This document shows positions 1-9,196 of a stretch of DNA of 64,000 nt, piece after piece; position 1 is the first letter of the stretch, and each line of letters opens with the position of its first letter. The notes beneath the pieces were generated by a model. That model worked only from the letters and a program-made list of their open reading frames with translations. It searched no databases and was not told the origin of the DNA. This stretch comes from Candidatus Methylophosphatis roskildensis. Lineage in GTDB: Bacteria; Pseudomonadota; Gammaproteobacteria; Burkholderiales; Rhodocyclaceae. The position numbers were made by a program, and so were the translations under genes. Where the stretch lies: the NCBI GenBank assembly GCA_016708905.1, contig JADJEV010000001.1, positions 558,001 through 622,000 of the forward strand, given 5' to 3'.

Positions 1-864
1 TCGTTCGTGCAGCAGGGGCGCATCGGCTGCGTGCTGCGAACCATACAGCAGAAGATCCCTTCCTTCGACGAGCTCTGCATGCCGCCGGTGCTCAAGGACA
101 TCGCGATGACCAAGCGCGGGCTCGTGATCTTCGTCGGTGGCACCGGCACCGGCAAGACGACCTCGCTGGCAGCATTGGTCGACTATCGCAATACCAACAG
201 CTACGGCCACATCGTGACGGTCGAAGATCCGATCGAGTATGTACACGACCACAAGAACTGCATCATTACTCAGCGCGAAATCGGTGTCGATACCGATTCG
301 TGGGGCGCGGCGCTCAAGAACACCTTGCGCCAGGCGCCGGACGTGATCCTGATGGGAGAAATCCGCGACCGCGAAACCATGGATTACGCGATCGCCTTTG
401 CCGAAACCGGCCACCTTTGTCTGGCAACGCTGCATGCCAATAGCGCAAATCAGGCGATCGACCGGATCATCAACTTCTTCCCCGAGGAACGCCGCTCGCA
501 GTTGCTGATGGACCTGTCGCTCAACTTGCGCGGCATGGTTTCGCAACGGCTTCTGCCCCTGAAGAACAGCAAGGGACGGGTGCCGGCGGTTGAAATCATG
601 CTGAATTCGCCGCTCATCTCGGACTTGATTTTCAAGGGCGAGGTCACCGAGATCAAGGACGTGATGAAGCGTTCACGCGAGCTCGGCATGCAGACCTTCG
701 ACATGGCCCTATTTGACCTCCACGAGGCCGACAAGATCACCTACGAAGACGCGCTGCGCAACGCCGATTCGGTCAATGACCTGCGTCTGCACATCAAACT
801 GCAGGGCAAGGAATCCAAGGACCGCGACCTGACGGCCGGGGTCGGGCACCTCGACATCATTTAG
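1..864 (+). CDS. pilU: PilU-type type IV pilus retraction ATPase (5' truncated)
   Basis: The reading frame is open from the left edge, so only the C-terminal 287 residues are present; the first apparent start (GTG at 7) is internal. It carries the P-loop GGTGTGKTTS, the Asp-box region VEDPIEYVH, the Walker B-like segment DVILMGEIRD and the His box LATLHANSA of PilT/PilU/PilB-type hexameric ATPases. These cytoplasmic motors power pilus retraction for twitching and DNA uptake. I prefer PilU over PilT because the PilT C-terminal AIRNLIRE motif is missing and the tail is longer and charged. Its stop overlaps the 3' end of the convergent methyltransferase gene by 8 bases. Confidence 0.85.
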   Translation, partial: SFVQQGRIGCVLRTIQQKIPSFDELCMPPVLKDIAMTKRGLVIFVGGTGTGKTTSLAALVDYRNTNSYGHIVTVEDPIEYVHDHKNCIITQREIGVDTDSWGAALKNTLRQAPDVILMGEIRDRETMDYAIAFAETGHLCLATLHANSANQAIDRIINFFPEERRSQLLMDLSLNLRGMVSQRLLPLKNSKGRVPAVEIMLNSPLISDLIFKGEVTEIKDVMKRSRELGMQTFDMALFDLHEADKITYEDALRNADSVNDLRLHIKLQGKESKDRDLTAGVGHLDII

Positions 865-2104
865 ACTCCGTACTCAGACCGGGCGGCGCGGTTTTCTTTA
901 GCTTACCCGAAACGACCCGGTACTCGTAGAGCCTGCACTCGAGCGCGCCGTTGTAGAGCGGTGTCCGTTTGCTGGCTTTCAGGCCGATCAATTTGGGCAG
1001 ATTCTCGTCACCGGAAAAGAAGTAGCAACGCCAGCCTGCGAAGTGCTGTTTCAACGCATCGCCGAGCTTCGGATACAGGGCGTCCAACGACTTCTGCTCG
1101 CCCATGCGCACACCGTAGGGCGGGTTGGTTACCAGCACGCCGGATTCGGCGGGCGCATTGACGGTCAGGATGTCCGCCTGCACGACCTTTATCCGCCCGT
1201 CCAGACTGGCGTACTGCAGATTGCGGCGGCCTCGGTCAGCTTCGACCGCATCGACATCCGCGCCACTGATCCTGAAATCACGCTCGCGTCGGGCAGCCCG
1301 TGCGTCGGAAACCAGCCATCGCCACAAGGGCGGGTCGAAACGGCGAAACCGCTCGAACGCGAATTTGCGCCCCAGCCCCGGTGCAATTTCCAGCGCGATC
1401 TGGGCCGCCTCCAGAAGAAAAGTGGCGCTGCCACACATGGGATCGAAAAGCGGCTCCTCGGGTTTCCAGTTGGCGAGCATCAGGATTCCCGCCGCCAGGT
1501 TTTCCTTGAGCGGCGCTTCGACCCTCGCGCGCTTGAGTCCCCGCTTGTACAGCGGTGCGCCCGAAGTATCGAGATAGAGCATCGCCTCGCGATCATCGAG
1601 GAATAAGTGGATACGCATGTCCGGGTTCGCTGTATCCACGCTCGGGCGTTTGCCCAGCACGGCGCGAAAGGCATCGCACACCGCGTCCTTGGTGCGCAGC
1701 GCCAGAAACTCGAGACTCTTCAGTGGGCTGCGGATCGCAGTCACATAAACTCGAATCGTTTGTTCGACAGAAAACCATTCGTTCCACGGCAGGTTGCGTG
1801 CTATTGCGTAGATATCGTCCTCGGTGCGATACGGGCATCGGGCAACCCGCCAGAGTACCCTCGTCGCAAGGCGGCTCCACAGATTGACGCGATAACAGAC
1901 ACGCCAGTCGGCGACGAAGTGAACGCCTCCGGGCACCGCTTCCACAGAGGCTGCCGACAATCCGGTCAGTTCCTTTACAAGGAGGGCTTCGAGACCCCGC
2001 GGACAGGGCGCAAAGAACTCCTGCGGACCAAGGTAGAGGCCCGCCGACGCATTGAGCGTAGTGGATGGGACAGCGGAGGCACGCCAGAGACGGGGTTGGG
2101 TCAC
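857..2104 (-). CDS. rlmL: RlmL-type THUMP-domain 23S rRNA guanine-N2 methyltransferase
   Basis: A 415-residue THUMP plus class I SAM methyltransferase protein. The N-terminal third (from about residue 30, FAPCPRGLEALL) matches the THUMP/ferredoxin-like RNA-binding part. The C-terminal half has the SAM-site motif DPMCGSATFLLEAA and the catalytic NPPYG motif of N2-guanine methyltransferases. By family it should make m2G2445 in 23S rRNA. E. coli RlmL is fused to RlmK (about 700 residues); this is the shorter unfused form. The start used is GTG at 2104; the first 25 or so residues look poorly conserved, so the true start may be further in. It lies 18 bases downstream of hemJ, on the same strand. 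Confidence 0.85.
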   Translation of the reverse strand: MTQPRLWRASAVPSTTLNASAGLYLGPQEFFAPCPRGLEALLVKELTGLSAASVEAVPGGVHFVADWRVCYRVNLWSRLATRVLWRVARCPYRTEDDIYAIARNLPWNEWFSVEQTIRVYVTAIRSPLKSLEFLALRTKDAVCDAFRAVLGKRPSVDTANPDMRIHLFLDDREAMLYLDTSGAPLYKRGLKRARVEAPLKENLAAGILMLANWKPEEPLFDPMCGSATFLLEAAQIALEIAPGLGRKFAFERFRRFDPPLWRWLVSDARAARRERDFRISGADVDAVEADRGRRNLQYASLDGRIKVVQADILTVNAPAESGVLVTNPPYGVRMGEQKSLDALYPKLGDALKQHFAGWRCYFFSGDENLPKLIGLKASKRTPLYNGALECRLYEYRVVSGKLKKTAPPGLSTESK

Positions 2105-2122
2105 GGTGGGGAATGTCCTGAA

Positions 2123-2539
2123 TCAGAACGGCTTGAAGATGACGAGCCAGACCACAACGAAAAGCATGATCACAGGCAGTTCGTTGAACCAGCGAAACCA
2201 GACGTGACCATGCAGATTGACACCTTCTGCGAACCCGCGCAGCAGGTGGCCACAATAGAGGTGATACACAACCAGCGTCGCAACCAGCAAGGTCTTGACA
2301 TGCAGCCACGCTCCCCCGAATCCGAAGGCGAACCACAGCGCGAACCCGAGGACGACCGCCAGCACAGCCAGCGGCGTCATGAACCGATAGAGCTTGTTAG
2401 CCATCAACAGTAAGCGGCAGCGCTCCGCCTCGCTGCCCGCCGGCACCATCGCAAGATTGACGAAGATCCGCGGCAGATAGAACAGCCCGGCGAACCAGCT
2501 TACGACAAACACGATGTGCAAGGTCTTGAGCCAGAGCAT
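2123..2539 (-). CDS. hemJ: HemJ-like protoporphyrinogen oxidase (UPF0093)
   Basis: A 138-residue integral membrane protein with about four hydrophobic helices. The start MLWLKTLHIVFVVSWFAGLF is very close to the conserved HemJ N-terminus, including the helix-1 His and Trp. HemJ converts protoporphyrinogen IX to protoporphyrin IX in the inner membrane, coupled to the respiratory chain. The open frame extends 28 codons upstream, but those residues are polar and unlike the family, so ATG at 2539 was chosen. It sits between the MOSC gene and rlmL, all on the minus strand. Confidence 0.85.
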   Translation of the reverse strand: MLWLKTLHIVFVVSWFAGLFYLPRIFVNLAMVPAGSEAERCRLLLMANKLYRFMTPLAVLAVVLGFALWFAFGFGGAWLHVKTLLVATLVVYHLYCGHLLRGFAEGVNLHGHVWFRWFNELPVIMLFVVVWLVIFKPF

Positions 2540-2555
2540 GGTTCCAGCATTCCGT

Positions 2556-3386
2556 TCAGAAATTCCAGTTGACTTGCAGTTCGTCCCCGATCGATACCCG
2601 GTCGCCTGCCCCACCGAGAACAATCGCGTTCTGCCCGAAGGTCGTGCCGAAGTCGCGATCGATGCGAAACTGGTTCAGCGTCGTGAGCGGCTCCCCGGTT
2701 ACATCGCGCATGCCCGTTGCGGGATCGACATTGGTGATCAGGCAGCGAGCGCAGGGCTTCACAAAGCGCAATATGAGACCGCGCTTGCCGCGCAGCTCGC
2801 GAATGTAATCTTCGTCGAACGCCTCGACACCCCGTAGTACCAGGTTTGGGCGAAAGCGCGCCATCGACACGGCTTCTGCCCCCTTCTCAATCAGGCGTTC
2901 GTTGAGGGCACCGAGCGACCCTTCGCCGATAACGAGCAGCGCAAAGCCATCCGAGAACAGCGTACTCGCGCCGGAATCACCCGCAAATTCCGGGTCACTG
3001 ATACGCTTGGCACGCTTGTCGAAGGCTACCAGCCGGCAATCCGTACCGAGCACCTCCGAGAACCAGCTCGCTGCCGGCTCGCCCGCATCGATGGCCTGGC
3101 ATTGATCACTCCACACGCTCGCGGTAACGATTTCTCCTTCGTGTCCGAACGGAACCTGCAGATCGGACAGTCCAGTCGCACTCACGCGCAGCGAGTCTTC
3201 GCCAAGCTGTGTCGCGATCAGCGTCATTCTCGGAAACTGCCGCTGTGTCAGAAAGCGGCCCTCGCGGTCGATCAGCATCCAGTGCCGATCCCAGGCCAAC
3301 CCGTCCGCGGTCAGGATCGAGGTCGTCAGATCGATACCCCGGCACGACTTGATCGGGTACACCCAGAGACCGCTGATCGTTACCAC
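2556..3386 (-). CDS. MOSC domain protein (YcbX-like)
   Basis: A 276-residue protein with an N-terminal MOSC beta-barrel domain (begins VTISGLWVYPIKSCRG) and the C-terminal MOSC domain containing the conserved Cys pair in KPCARC, then TTLNQFR and a C-terminal GD.V.IGDE stretch. MOSC proteins bind molybdenum cofactor or carry sulfur for it; YcbX-type proteins detoxify N-hydroxylated compounds with an electron donor. The precise substrate cannot be read from sequence. The ATG directly abuts the stop of the upstream epimerase-like gene, so the two are probably cotranscribed. Confidence 0.85.
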   Translation of the reverse strand: MVTISGLWVYPIKSCRGIDLTTSILTADGLAWDRHWMLIDREGRFLTQRQFPRMTLIATQLGEDSLRVSATGLSDLQVPFGHEGEIVTASVWSDQCQAIDAGEPAASWFSEVLGTDCRLVAFDKRAKRISDPEFAGDSGASTLFSDGFALLVIGEGSLGALNERLIEKGAEAVSMARFRPNLVLRGVEAFDEDYIRELRGKRGLILRFVKPCARCLITNVDPATGMRDVTGEPLTTLNQFRIDRDFGTTFGQNAIVLGGAGDRVSIGDELQVNWNF

Positions 3387-4259
3387 TTAGCACTCCGCCA
3401 AAGTGCGAAGGCCATCGCGGATATGCGGAAACCGTAGCTTGACGCGCAACTCTCGCTTGAATCGATTGTTGATCAGTCGGCGCGACTCGGACATAAATGA
3501 CATAGTCACAGGCGACAAGCGCTCGCCAGCTACGGCGCGCCTGACTCTCGCTGGGTGCGCCAGCCCGAGTGCATCCGCGACAAGATCGAAATAATCGCCC
3601 ATGCGCAGGTCGGAATCGTCACTGGCATTGAAGACGCGTCCACCTCGTGCGCGAAACAACGCCATGCCAGCCAACCGGGCCAGATCCACGGCATGAATGT
3701 GATTTGTGAATACGTCATCTTCAGCAGTCAACACTGGATCGCCGCGGCGCAGACGCTCGATCGGCAGTCGGTCGGCCGCGTAGATGCCCGGAGCACGAAG
3801 GATTGCAACACCGCAGCGGCTGCGGATCCCGAAATCGCGCAATGCCCGCTCAGCGTCGACACGTCGCCGTGCCCGCGGTGTAGCCGGCCGCGCGGATCTA
3901 GTCTCGTCGACCCTTTCACCCATGCAGTCGCCATATACGCCAGAGGTGGAAATGTAGGAAATCCGCTGTGGTAGACTCGCGCGGGTAGCGAGTGCGGCGA
4001 GCAACTTTCGCGTGCGTTTGTCACTGGTTCCACGGTCCTGCGGTGGTGCGGCATACAATACGCAATGGGCAATTCCCGCCAGCCTTCGCAGCGTTGCTGG
4101 CTTGTCCAGATCACCGCGCAGGGGAACCGCCCCGAGGACCCGGACAACAGCGTCGTCCGAGGCGTTGCGTACCAGCGCAAAGACCCTGAATCGCCGCGCG
4201 AGCCAAGGCAATGCGCGCTTGGCCACATCACCGCAGCCGATAATCAACAGTCTTCTCAC
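3387..4259 (-). CDS. NAD(P)-dependent epimerase/dehydratase-like protein (YeeZ-like)
   Basis: A 290-residue Rossmann-fold protein of the extended SDR superfamily. It begins with the dinucleotide-binding motif RRLLIIGCGDVAKR (G-x-G-x-x-A), has YISTSGVYGD, where Ser and Tyr sit near the usual active site, and a later VFTNHIHAVDLARL segment typical of YeeZ/NAD-dependent epimerase relatives. The usual YxxxK is not obvious: the sequence after VYGD runs into an Arg-rich stretch, so catalysis may differ from classical SDRs. It is first in a run with MOSC, hemJ and rlmL and divergent from the ferredoxin-reductase gene at 4305. Confidence 0.75.
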   Translation of the reverse strand: MRRLLIIGCGDVAKRALPWLARRFRVFALVRNASDDAVVRVLGAVPLRGDLDKPATLRRLAGIAHCVLYAAPPQDRGTSDKRTRKLLAALATRASLPQRISYISTSGVYGDCMGERVDETRSARPATPRARRRVDAERALRDFGIRSRCGVAILRAPGIYAADRLPIERLRRGDPVLTAEDDVFTNHIHAVDLARLAGMALFRARGGRVFNASDDSDLRMGDYFDLVADALGLAHPARVRRAVAGERLSPVTMSFMSESRRLINNRFKRELRVKLRFPHIRDGLRTLAEC

Positions 4260-4304
4260 CTTGAAATTATCTCACGACACGCTTTCGAGTCAGTTTCAAC
4301 AACC

Positions 4305-5348
4305 ATGACGGTTCTGGTCACGATCAAACCGAGCGGCCACAGCTATCGAGCCGATCCCGAACAAAGCATTCTGCAGACGGCGCTCGATGCCGGTTTCATC
4401 CTGCCGTACGGTTGCCGCAACGGCGCCTGTGGTTCCTGCAAAGGCAAGGTGCTCGCGGGCGACGTGGACTATGGGGACTATCAGGAAGAGGTGCTGACCG
4501 CGGAGGAGCGCTCGAAGGGCTATGCGCTGTTCTGCTGCGCCCGGCCAAGAGGCGATGTGACCATCGAGTGCCGCGAGGTCGGCTCGCTCAAGGATATTCC
4601 GGTCCGCACACTTCCGTGCCGGGTGCAGAAGATCGAGCGTGCCGCCGAGGATGTCGTGATGCTTCAGTTGAGGCTGCCGGCCAATGAACGACTGCAGTTC
4701 CTGGCCGGGCAATACATCGATTTCCTGCTGAAAGACGGAAAGCGCCGGAGCTTCTCGGTCGCCAACGCACCGCACGATGATGCGTATCTACAGCTCCACA
4801 TTCGCCACGTTCCGGGCGGGCAGTTCACCGACCACGTGTTCCACGCGATGAAGGAGCGTGACATCCTTCGTTTCGAAGGGCCGCTGGGCAGTTTCTTTCT
4901 GCGCGAGCAGGCCGCCGAGAGTCCGGGCAAGCCGATCGTTCTTGTTGCCGGCGGTACCGGCTTTGCCCCGATCAAGGCGATCATCGAACACGCGATTCAT
5001 CACCAGATGAAGCGGCCGATGGCGCTTTATTGGGGCGCGCGCAATCGTGCCGGACTCTACTTGCACCAAGTCGCTGAAAGCTGGGCCAGGACGATTTCGG
5101 GGTTCAAGTATGTGCCGGTGCTGTCCGATAATCCTCCGGAGGATAATTGGCAGGGACGCACTGGCCTGGTTCACCAGGCTGTGATCGACGACTTGCGCGA
5201 TCTGTCAGCGTATCAGGTTTATGCCTGCGGAGCGCCGGCCATGATCGAAGCTGCGAAAAAGGACTTCGTGCGGGTCTGCCAGTTGCCCGAGGGGGAGTTC
5301 TTCGCCGATTCGTTCACGTACGCCGCCGACAGCCAGCCCAACCGATGA
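4305..5348 (+). CDS. CDP-6-deoxy-delta-3,4-glucoseen reductase-like flavoprotein (2Fe-2S + FNR)
   Basis: A 347-residue electron-transfer protein. The N-terminal plant-type ferredoxin domain has the cluster motif CRNGACGSCKGKV followed by FCCARPRGD. This is followed by an FAD domain (RSFSVANAPH) and an NAD domain (VAGGTGFAPI, then YACGAPAMI). The arrangement matches the AscD/DdhD-like reductases that many betaproteobacteria carry next to ubiquinone or housekeeping genes, where they may act as a general reductase. The open frame runs back to 4065, but that part overlaps the divergent gene; ATG at 4305 gives the family N-terminus. Its TGA overlaps the next ATG (ATGA). Confidence 0.85.
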   Translation: MTVLVTIKPSGHSYRADPEQSILQTALDAGFILPYGCRNGACGSCKGKVLAGDVDYGDYQEEVLTAEERSKGYALFCCARPRGDVTIECREVGSLKDIPVRTLPCRVQKIERAAEDVVMLQLRLPANERLQFLAGQYIDFLLKDGKRRSFSVANAPHDDAYLQLHIRHVPGGQFTDHVFHAMKERDILRFEGPLGSFFLREQAAESPGKPIVLVAGGTGFAPIKAIIEHAIHHQMKRPMALYWGARNRAGLYLHQVAESWARTISGFKYVPVLSDNPPEDNWQGRTGLVHQAVIDDLRDLSAYQVYACGAPAMIEAAKKDFVRVCQLPEGEFFADSFTYAADSQPNR

Positions 5349-6475
5349 CCGTCCTGCTAACCCATGAACCCGTCGTCAATAAGTCGCGAGCCATCACCGC
5401 GAACCGGCTGGTAGTTCATGCACCATCTATGGATGCGGCCTGCGACGCGTTGAACGAAGTGGCGCCGAGTTGGCCGATGGAACGCACGGTATTGCTGGGT
5501 CTGTCCGGCATTCCGCTGGACGCAACCCTCGTGGAGTGGGAACTACCGGAGAACACGCTGATCGAGTTGCCGGCAAGCCTTCTGGTCACGGCCGAGGGAA
5601 CGCAACTCGCAGAGGCGCTGACTGAAAAGGGCATCGGTCTGTGCGTTACGAACGTCGGCCACGGCGAGAAATTGCCGGCCAACGTACCGCTGCGATTCGG
5701 ACTGATCGACATCGTTTCGCACCCGCGCGTGCTCCCTGGCGTCGGCGTACCGTTGGCGGTCGGGCTTACGAATGCGGCCGGGTTCGATGCGGCGATGGCT
5801 GTTGGCTACGCCGGTGCAACCGGCTGGTTCTTCCTGAACGGCGGGCCCAAGGCACACCGCCTGTCACCTGGTCATGCGCAAATCGTGCGCGTACTGAACC
5901 TGGTCCGGCGTGACGCTGACATCAAGGAAATCGAGGCCGCGCTAAAGCTGGATGTCGCGCTTTCCTACAAGCTGCTTCGCTACATCAATTCTGCCGGTTT
6001 CGGCCTGCCTGTGGAAATCCAGTCTTTCCGTCATGCCGTGACCATGCTCGGCTACGACAATCTCAACAAATGGCTTTCGCTGTTGCTTGTCACGGCGAGC
6101 AAGCAACCGGGTGCGTCTGCCATCATGCAGGCCGCCGTCGCACGCGGCCGTTTCATGGAGCAGGTGGGCCGAGTATTTTTCGACAAGAGCGAGCATGACA
6201 ATCTGTTCATAACCGGCGCCTTCTCGCTACTGAACGTGCTGCTGGGAACCAGCATGGAAGCGGTTCTCGGCGAAATGCATTTGCCGGATTCCATTACCTC
6301 GGCGCTCACCGGCCAGGGCGGCGTCTACAAACCGTTCCTCGACCTGGCACGATCCTGCGAGGACGACCCAAGGCTTCTCGCCCGCCAGGCGGAGAGCCTC
6401 GGACTCGACTTCCAGACGATTAACCGCGCGCAACTCTCGGCGGTTTCATTCGCAGATACCCTGCAAGCCGATTGA
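5345..6475 (+). CDS. HDOD-domain signalling protein (YuxH-like, degenerate EAL part)
   Basis: A 376-residue protein. The C-terminal half (about 190-376) is an HDOD domain: VRRDADIKEIEAALKLDVAL, then SYKLLRYINSAGFGLP and FRHAVTMLGYDNLNKWLSLL. The N-terminal half resembles the EAL-like part of YuxH proteins but lacks the ExL and metal-binding residues, so c-di-GMP hydrolysis is not expected. HDOD proteins act in signalling; the role is unknown here. The start overlaps the reductase stop as ATGA, implying translational coupling. Confidence 0.75.
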   Translation: MTVLLTHEPVVNKSRAITANRLVVHAPSMDAACDALNEVAPSWPMERTVLLGLSGIPLDATLVEWELPENTLIELPASLLVTAEGTQLAEALTEKGIGLCVTNVGHGEKLPANVPLRFGLIDIVSHPRVLPGVGVPLAVGLTNAAGFDAAMAVGYAGATGWFFLNGGPKAHRLSPGHAQIVRVLNLVRRDADIKEIEAALKLDVALSYKLLRYINSAGFGLPVEIQSFRHAVTMLGYDNLNKWLSLLLVTASKQPGASAIMQAAVARGRFMEQVGRVFFDKSEHDNLFITGAFSLLNVLLGTSMEAVLGEMHLPDSITSALTGQGGVYKPFLDLARSCEDDPRLLARQAESLGLDFQTINRAQLSAVSFADTLQAD

Positions 6476-6601
6476 ACGCCGCAGATTACGCCGTGCAGTG
6501 GGCTGCCAACGCATACCGGATCGCTCGTGCCTCGCAAAGAGCGGCCTGACTCCGCAGCCACGGCAGATTCTCGTCCCGGCGGCCGCCCGGCCGTCTCTAC
6601 T

Positions 6602-7306
6602 TCATTCACCGCCCAGATACGCGTCGCGGACCTTGGGATTGTCCAGCAGCATCGCTGCACTGTCCGCCATCGTGATGCAGCCGCTTTCCATGACGTATCC
6701 CCGCGTCGATACGGACAGCGCCAGTTTCGCATTCTGTTCGACGAGCAAGATGGTCATGCCTTCAGCGGCAACCGACCTGACGACCTCAAACACCTTCTGC
6801 ACCATGATCGGGGCAAGACCCATCGAGGGCTCGTCGAGCAACAACAGTTTCGGCCGGCCCATCAGGGCGCGGCCGATAGCCAGCATCTGCTGCTCACCAC
6901 CCGACAGGGTGCCGGCAAGCTGCGCGGCACGCTCCTTGAGGCGCGGAAGCAGGTCGAAAACCCGCGCCAGATCGGACGCGATCTCCGCCTTGTCTTCCCG
7001 GCAATACGCGCCCATCGCAAGGTTTTCGGCGACGCTGAGCCGCGCAAACACCCCGCGTCCTTCAGGCACCAGCGCAATGCCTTCGCCGATCAAACGATGC
7101 GCCGGCCAGTGCACGATATCGTCGCCCCGGTAACGGATCTCGCCGTGGGCCGGCAGTATGCGCGCGAGCGCCTTCAGCGTGCTGGTTTTGCCAGCGCCGT
7201 TGCAGCCGATCAGGCAGACCAATTCTCCGTCGGCGACATCGAGGTCGATCGACTTGACCGCCGCAATCCCGCCATAGGAAACCCGCAATTCCCTCACCTT
7301 GAGCAT
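6602..7306 (-). CDS. livF: Branched-chain amino acid ABC transporter ATPase LivF
   Basis: A 234-residue ABC ATPase with Walker A GCNGAGKTSTLK, signature LSGGEQQMLAIGRAL, Walker B LLLLDEPSMGLAP and the switch His in LLVEQN. It lacks the extra loop seen in LivG, and the typical LivF C-terminus (VRDAYLGGE) is present. It is one of two nucleotide-binding subunits on the cytoplasmic face of the Leu/Ile/Val-type uptake system. It is last in the livHMGF run; its ATG overlaps the LivG stop by one base (TGATG). Confidence 0.95.
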   Translation of the reverse strand: MLKVRELRVSYGGIAAVKSIDLDVADGELVCLIGCNGAGKTSTLKALARILPAHGEIRYRGDDIVHWPAHRLIGEGIALVPEGRGVFARLSVAENLAMGAYCREDKAEIASDLARVFDLLPRLKERAAQLAGTLSGGEQQMLAIGRALMGRPKLLLLDEPSMGLAPIMVQKVFEVVRSVAAEGMTILLVEQNAKLALSVSTRGYVMESGCITMADSAAMLLDNPKVRDAYLGGE

Positions 7307-8076
7307 CAGGCGAGCGCTCCGCCGAGGTAGGCCTCGACGACCTTGGGATCTCGCTGCACCAACTCCGGAACGTCTTCAGCAATCTTCTCGCCGTAGTCAA
7401 GCACGGCAACGCGATTGCAAAGTCCCATCACCAGTTTCACGTCATGCTCGATCAGCAGCACGGTCACGCCGTCATCGCGTATCGATTCGACCAACTCGCG
7501 AAGAGCGGCCGTCTCCGTCGCGTTCATGCCGGCGGCCGGTTCATCGAGCGCCAGGAGCTTGGGCTCGGTCGCGAGCGCGCGCGCGATCTCGAGCCGACGC
7601 TGATCACCATAGGACAGATGTCGCGCGAGATCGTTGGCGCGCGCGTCGACGTTCACATACTGAAGCAGCCGATGAGCCCGATCCGCGATGTCCGCCTCCT
7701 CGATCCGGGTTGCCTTGTTGCGCAATACCGCGCCGATCACGCCGGTGCGACTGCGCAGATGACGCCCGACCATCACGTTTTCCAGCGCACTCATATTGGC
7801 GAACAGACGAATGTTTTGAAAGGTGCGTGCGATTCCCTGGCGAGTCACCTCGTGAGGCGCGCCTATGTTCAGGCGCGCCTCATCGAACATCACCTCGCCG
7901 GCGTCGGCCGAGTACAGGCCGGTAAGTACATTGAAAAACGTCGTCTTTCCCGCGCCGTTCGGGCCGATGAGTCCGTAGATCTCGCCGCGGCGGATGGTCA
8001 GCGAGACATCGCGCAAAGCCTGCACACCGCCAAACGACTTGCCGATGCGCCGCGCATCGAGCAGGACGTTACTCAC
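7306..8076 (-). CDS. livG: Branched-chain amino acid ABC transporter ATPase LivG
   Basis: A 256-residue ABC ATPase: Walker A GPNGAGKTTFFN, Q-loop RTFQNIRLFANMS, signature LSYGDQRRLEIARAL, Walker B LLALDEPAAGMN, switch LLIEHD and the LivG tail VVEAYLGG. The open frame allows ATG at 8103, but GTG at 8076 has a GGAG-type ribosome site 8 bases upstream and removes a non-family extension; it then overlaps livM by 8 bases. It pairs with LivF as the energy module of the same importer. Confidence 0.93.
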   Translation of the reverse strand: MSNVLLDARRIGKSFGGVQALRDVSLTIRRGEIYGLIGPNGAGKTTFFNVLTGLYSADAGEVMFDEARLNIGAPHEVTRQGIARTFQNIRLFANMSALENVMVGRHLRSRTGVIGAVLRNKATRIEEADIADRAHRLLQYVNVDARANDLARHLSYGDQRRLEIARALATEPKLLALDEPAAGMNATETAALRELVESIRDDGVTVLLIEHDVKLVMGLCNRVAVLDYGEKIAEDVPELVQRDPKVVEAYLGGALA

Positions 8077-9196
8077 GGTCGCCCTCCACGCTCCTGCCCG
8101 CACCAGCGAACTCGCGTCGACGGATGGCGGACGGCCACAAGCCGGCCGGCCGGTAGAGCATGACGAGAATCAACGCCAGCCCGAACAGCAACATCCGCAG
8201 AGACTCCGGCGGTATCAGCACCTTGCCGAACAGCGCGGTCTGCACCGGCCCGGCACCGTAACGCAGTGCCTCGGGCAGCAGCGTGAGCAGAACCCCGCCA
8301 AAAATGACACCCGGAATATGCCCCATGCCGCCCAGCACGACCATGCAGAGAACCATGATGGATTCCAGCAGGGTGAAGCTTTCCGGGCTGACGAACTGCT
8401 GGAATCCTGCAAACAAGCCCCCCGCCACGCCGCCGAACGATGCGCCCATGGCGAAAGCCAGCAGCTTGACGTTGCGCGTGTTGATCCCGCAGGCCTTGGC
8501 GGCGATTTCGTCTTCGCGAATCGCTACCCAGGCGCGCCCGATGCGCGAATCCTCAAGACGAATCGATACGAAGATGACCAGCAAGGTCGCGGCCAGGAAC
8601 AAGTAGTAGTAGAGATAGACCGACGGAACAGCGATGCCAAACACCTCCAGAGTGCTGCCGAGAGAGACACCGCCGATGTCGATCGGATCGATCTGCGTGA
8701 TGCCTTGCGGGCCATTGGTCAGGTTGACCGGCCGATTCAGATTGTTCAGGAAGATGCGGATGATCTCGCCGAAGCCCAGTGTGACGATCGCCAGGTAGTC
8801 CCCGCGCAAACGCAGGGTTGGCGCGCCGAGAATCACGCCGAACCCGCCGGCAACCAGCGCCCCAAGCGGCAAAACGGCCCACACTGGCCAGTGCAGGCCG
8901 GGTGCCAGCGACGGAAACGCGCCCGCCAGATGAGGCGAACTGAGCAGGGCATACAGGTAGGCGCCGACCGCGTAGAAGGCGATGTAACCGAGGTCGAGCA
9001 ATCCGGCGAACCCGACCACGATGTTCAAGCCGAGCGCCAGCATGATGTAGAGCAACGCAAAGTCGATCACGCGCACCCAAGCGATTCCGGCCCCTGCCCC
9101 CACCGCGAACGGCGCCAGCGCCAGCGCAACGGCCAATAGCAACGTACCAGCAAAGGCCACACGCGGATCGCGCCGACCGCAAGTGGCGGGATTCAC
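8069..9196 (-). CDS. livM: Branched-chain amino acid ABC transporter permease LivM
   Basis: A 375-residue, very hydrophobic permease with about ten membrane segments. Family motifs are visible: LNIVVGFAGLLDLGYIAFYAVGAY near the N-terminus, the coupling-helix region RIGRAWVAIREDEIAAKACGI and GGMGHIPGVIFGG near the C-terminus. It forms the membrane channel with LivH. The start is GTG at 9196, overlapping the livH TGA (GTGA). The cytoplasmic tail after the last helix is Arg-rich. Confidence 0.93.
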   Translation of the reverse strand: MNPATCGRRDPRVAFAGTLLLAVALALAPFAVGAGAGIAWVRVIDFALLYIMLALGLNIVVGFAGLLDLGYIAFYAVGAYLYALLSSPHLAGAFPSLAPGLHWPVWAVLPLGALVAGGFGVILGAPTLRLRGDYLAIVTLGFGEIIRIFLNNLNRPVNLTNGPQGITQIDPIDIGGVSLGSTLEVFGIAVPSVYLYYYLFLAATLLVIFVSIRLEDSRIGRAWVAIREDEIAAKACGINTRNVKLLAFAMGASFGGVAGGLFAGFQQFVSPESFTLLESIMVLCMVVLGGMGHIPGVIFGGVLLTLLPEALRYGAGPVQTALFGKVLIPPESLRMLLFGLALILVMLYRPAGLWPSAIRRREFAGAGRSVEGDRE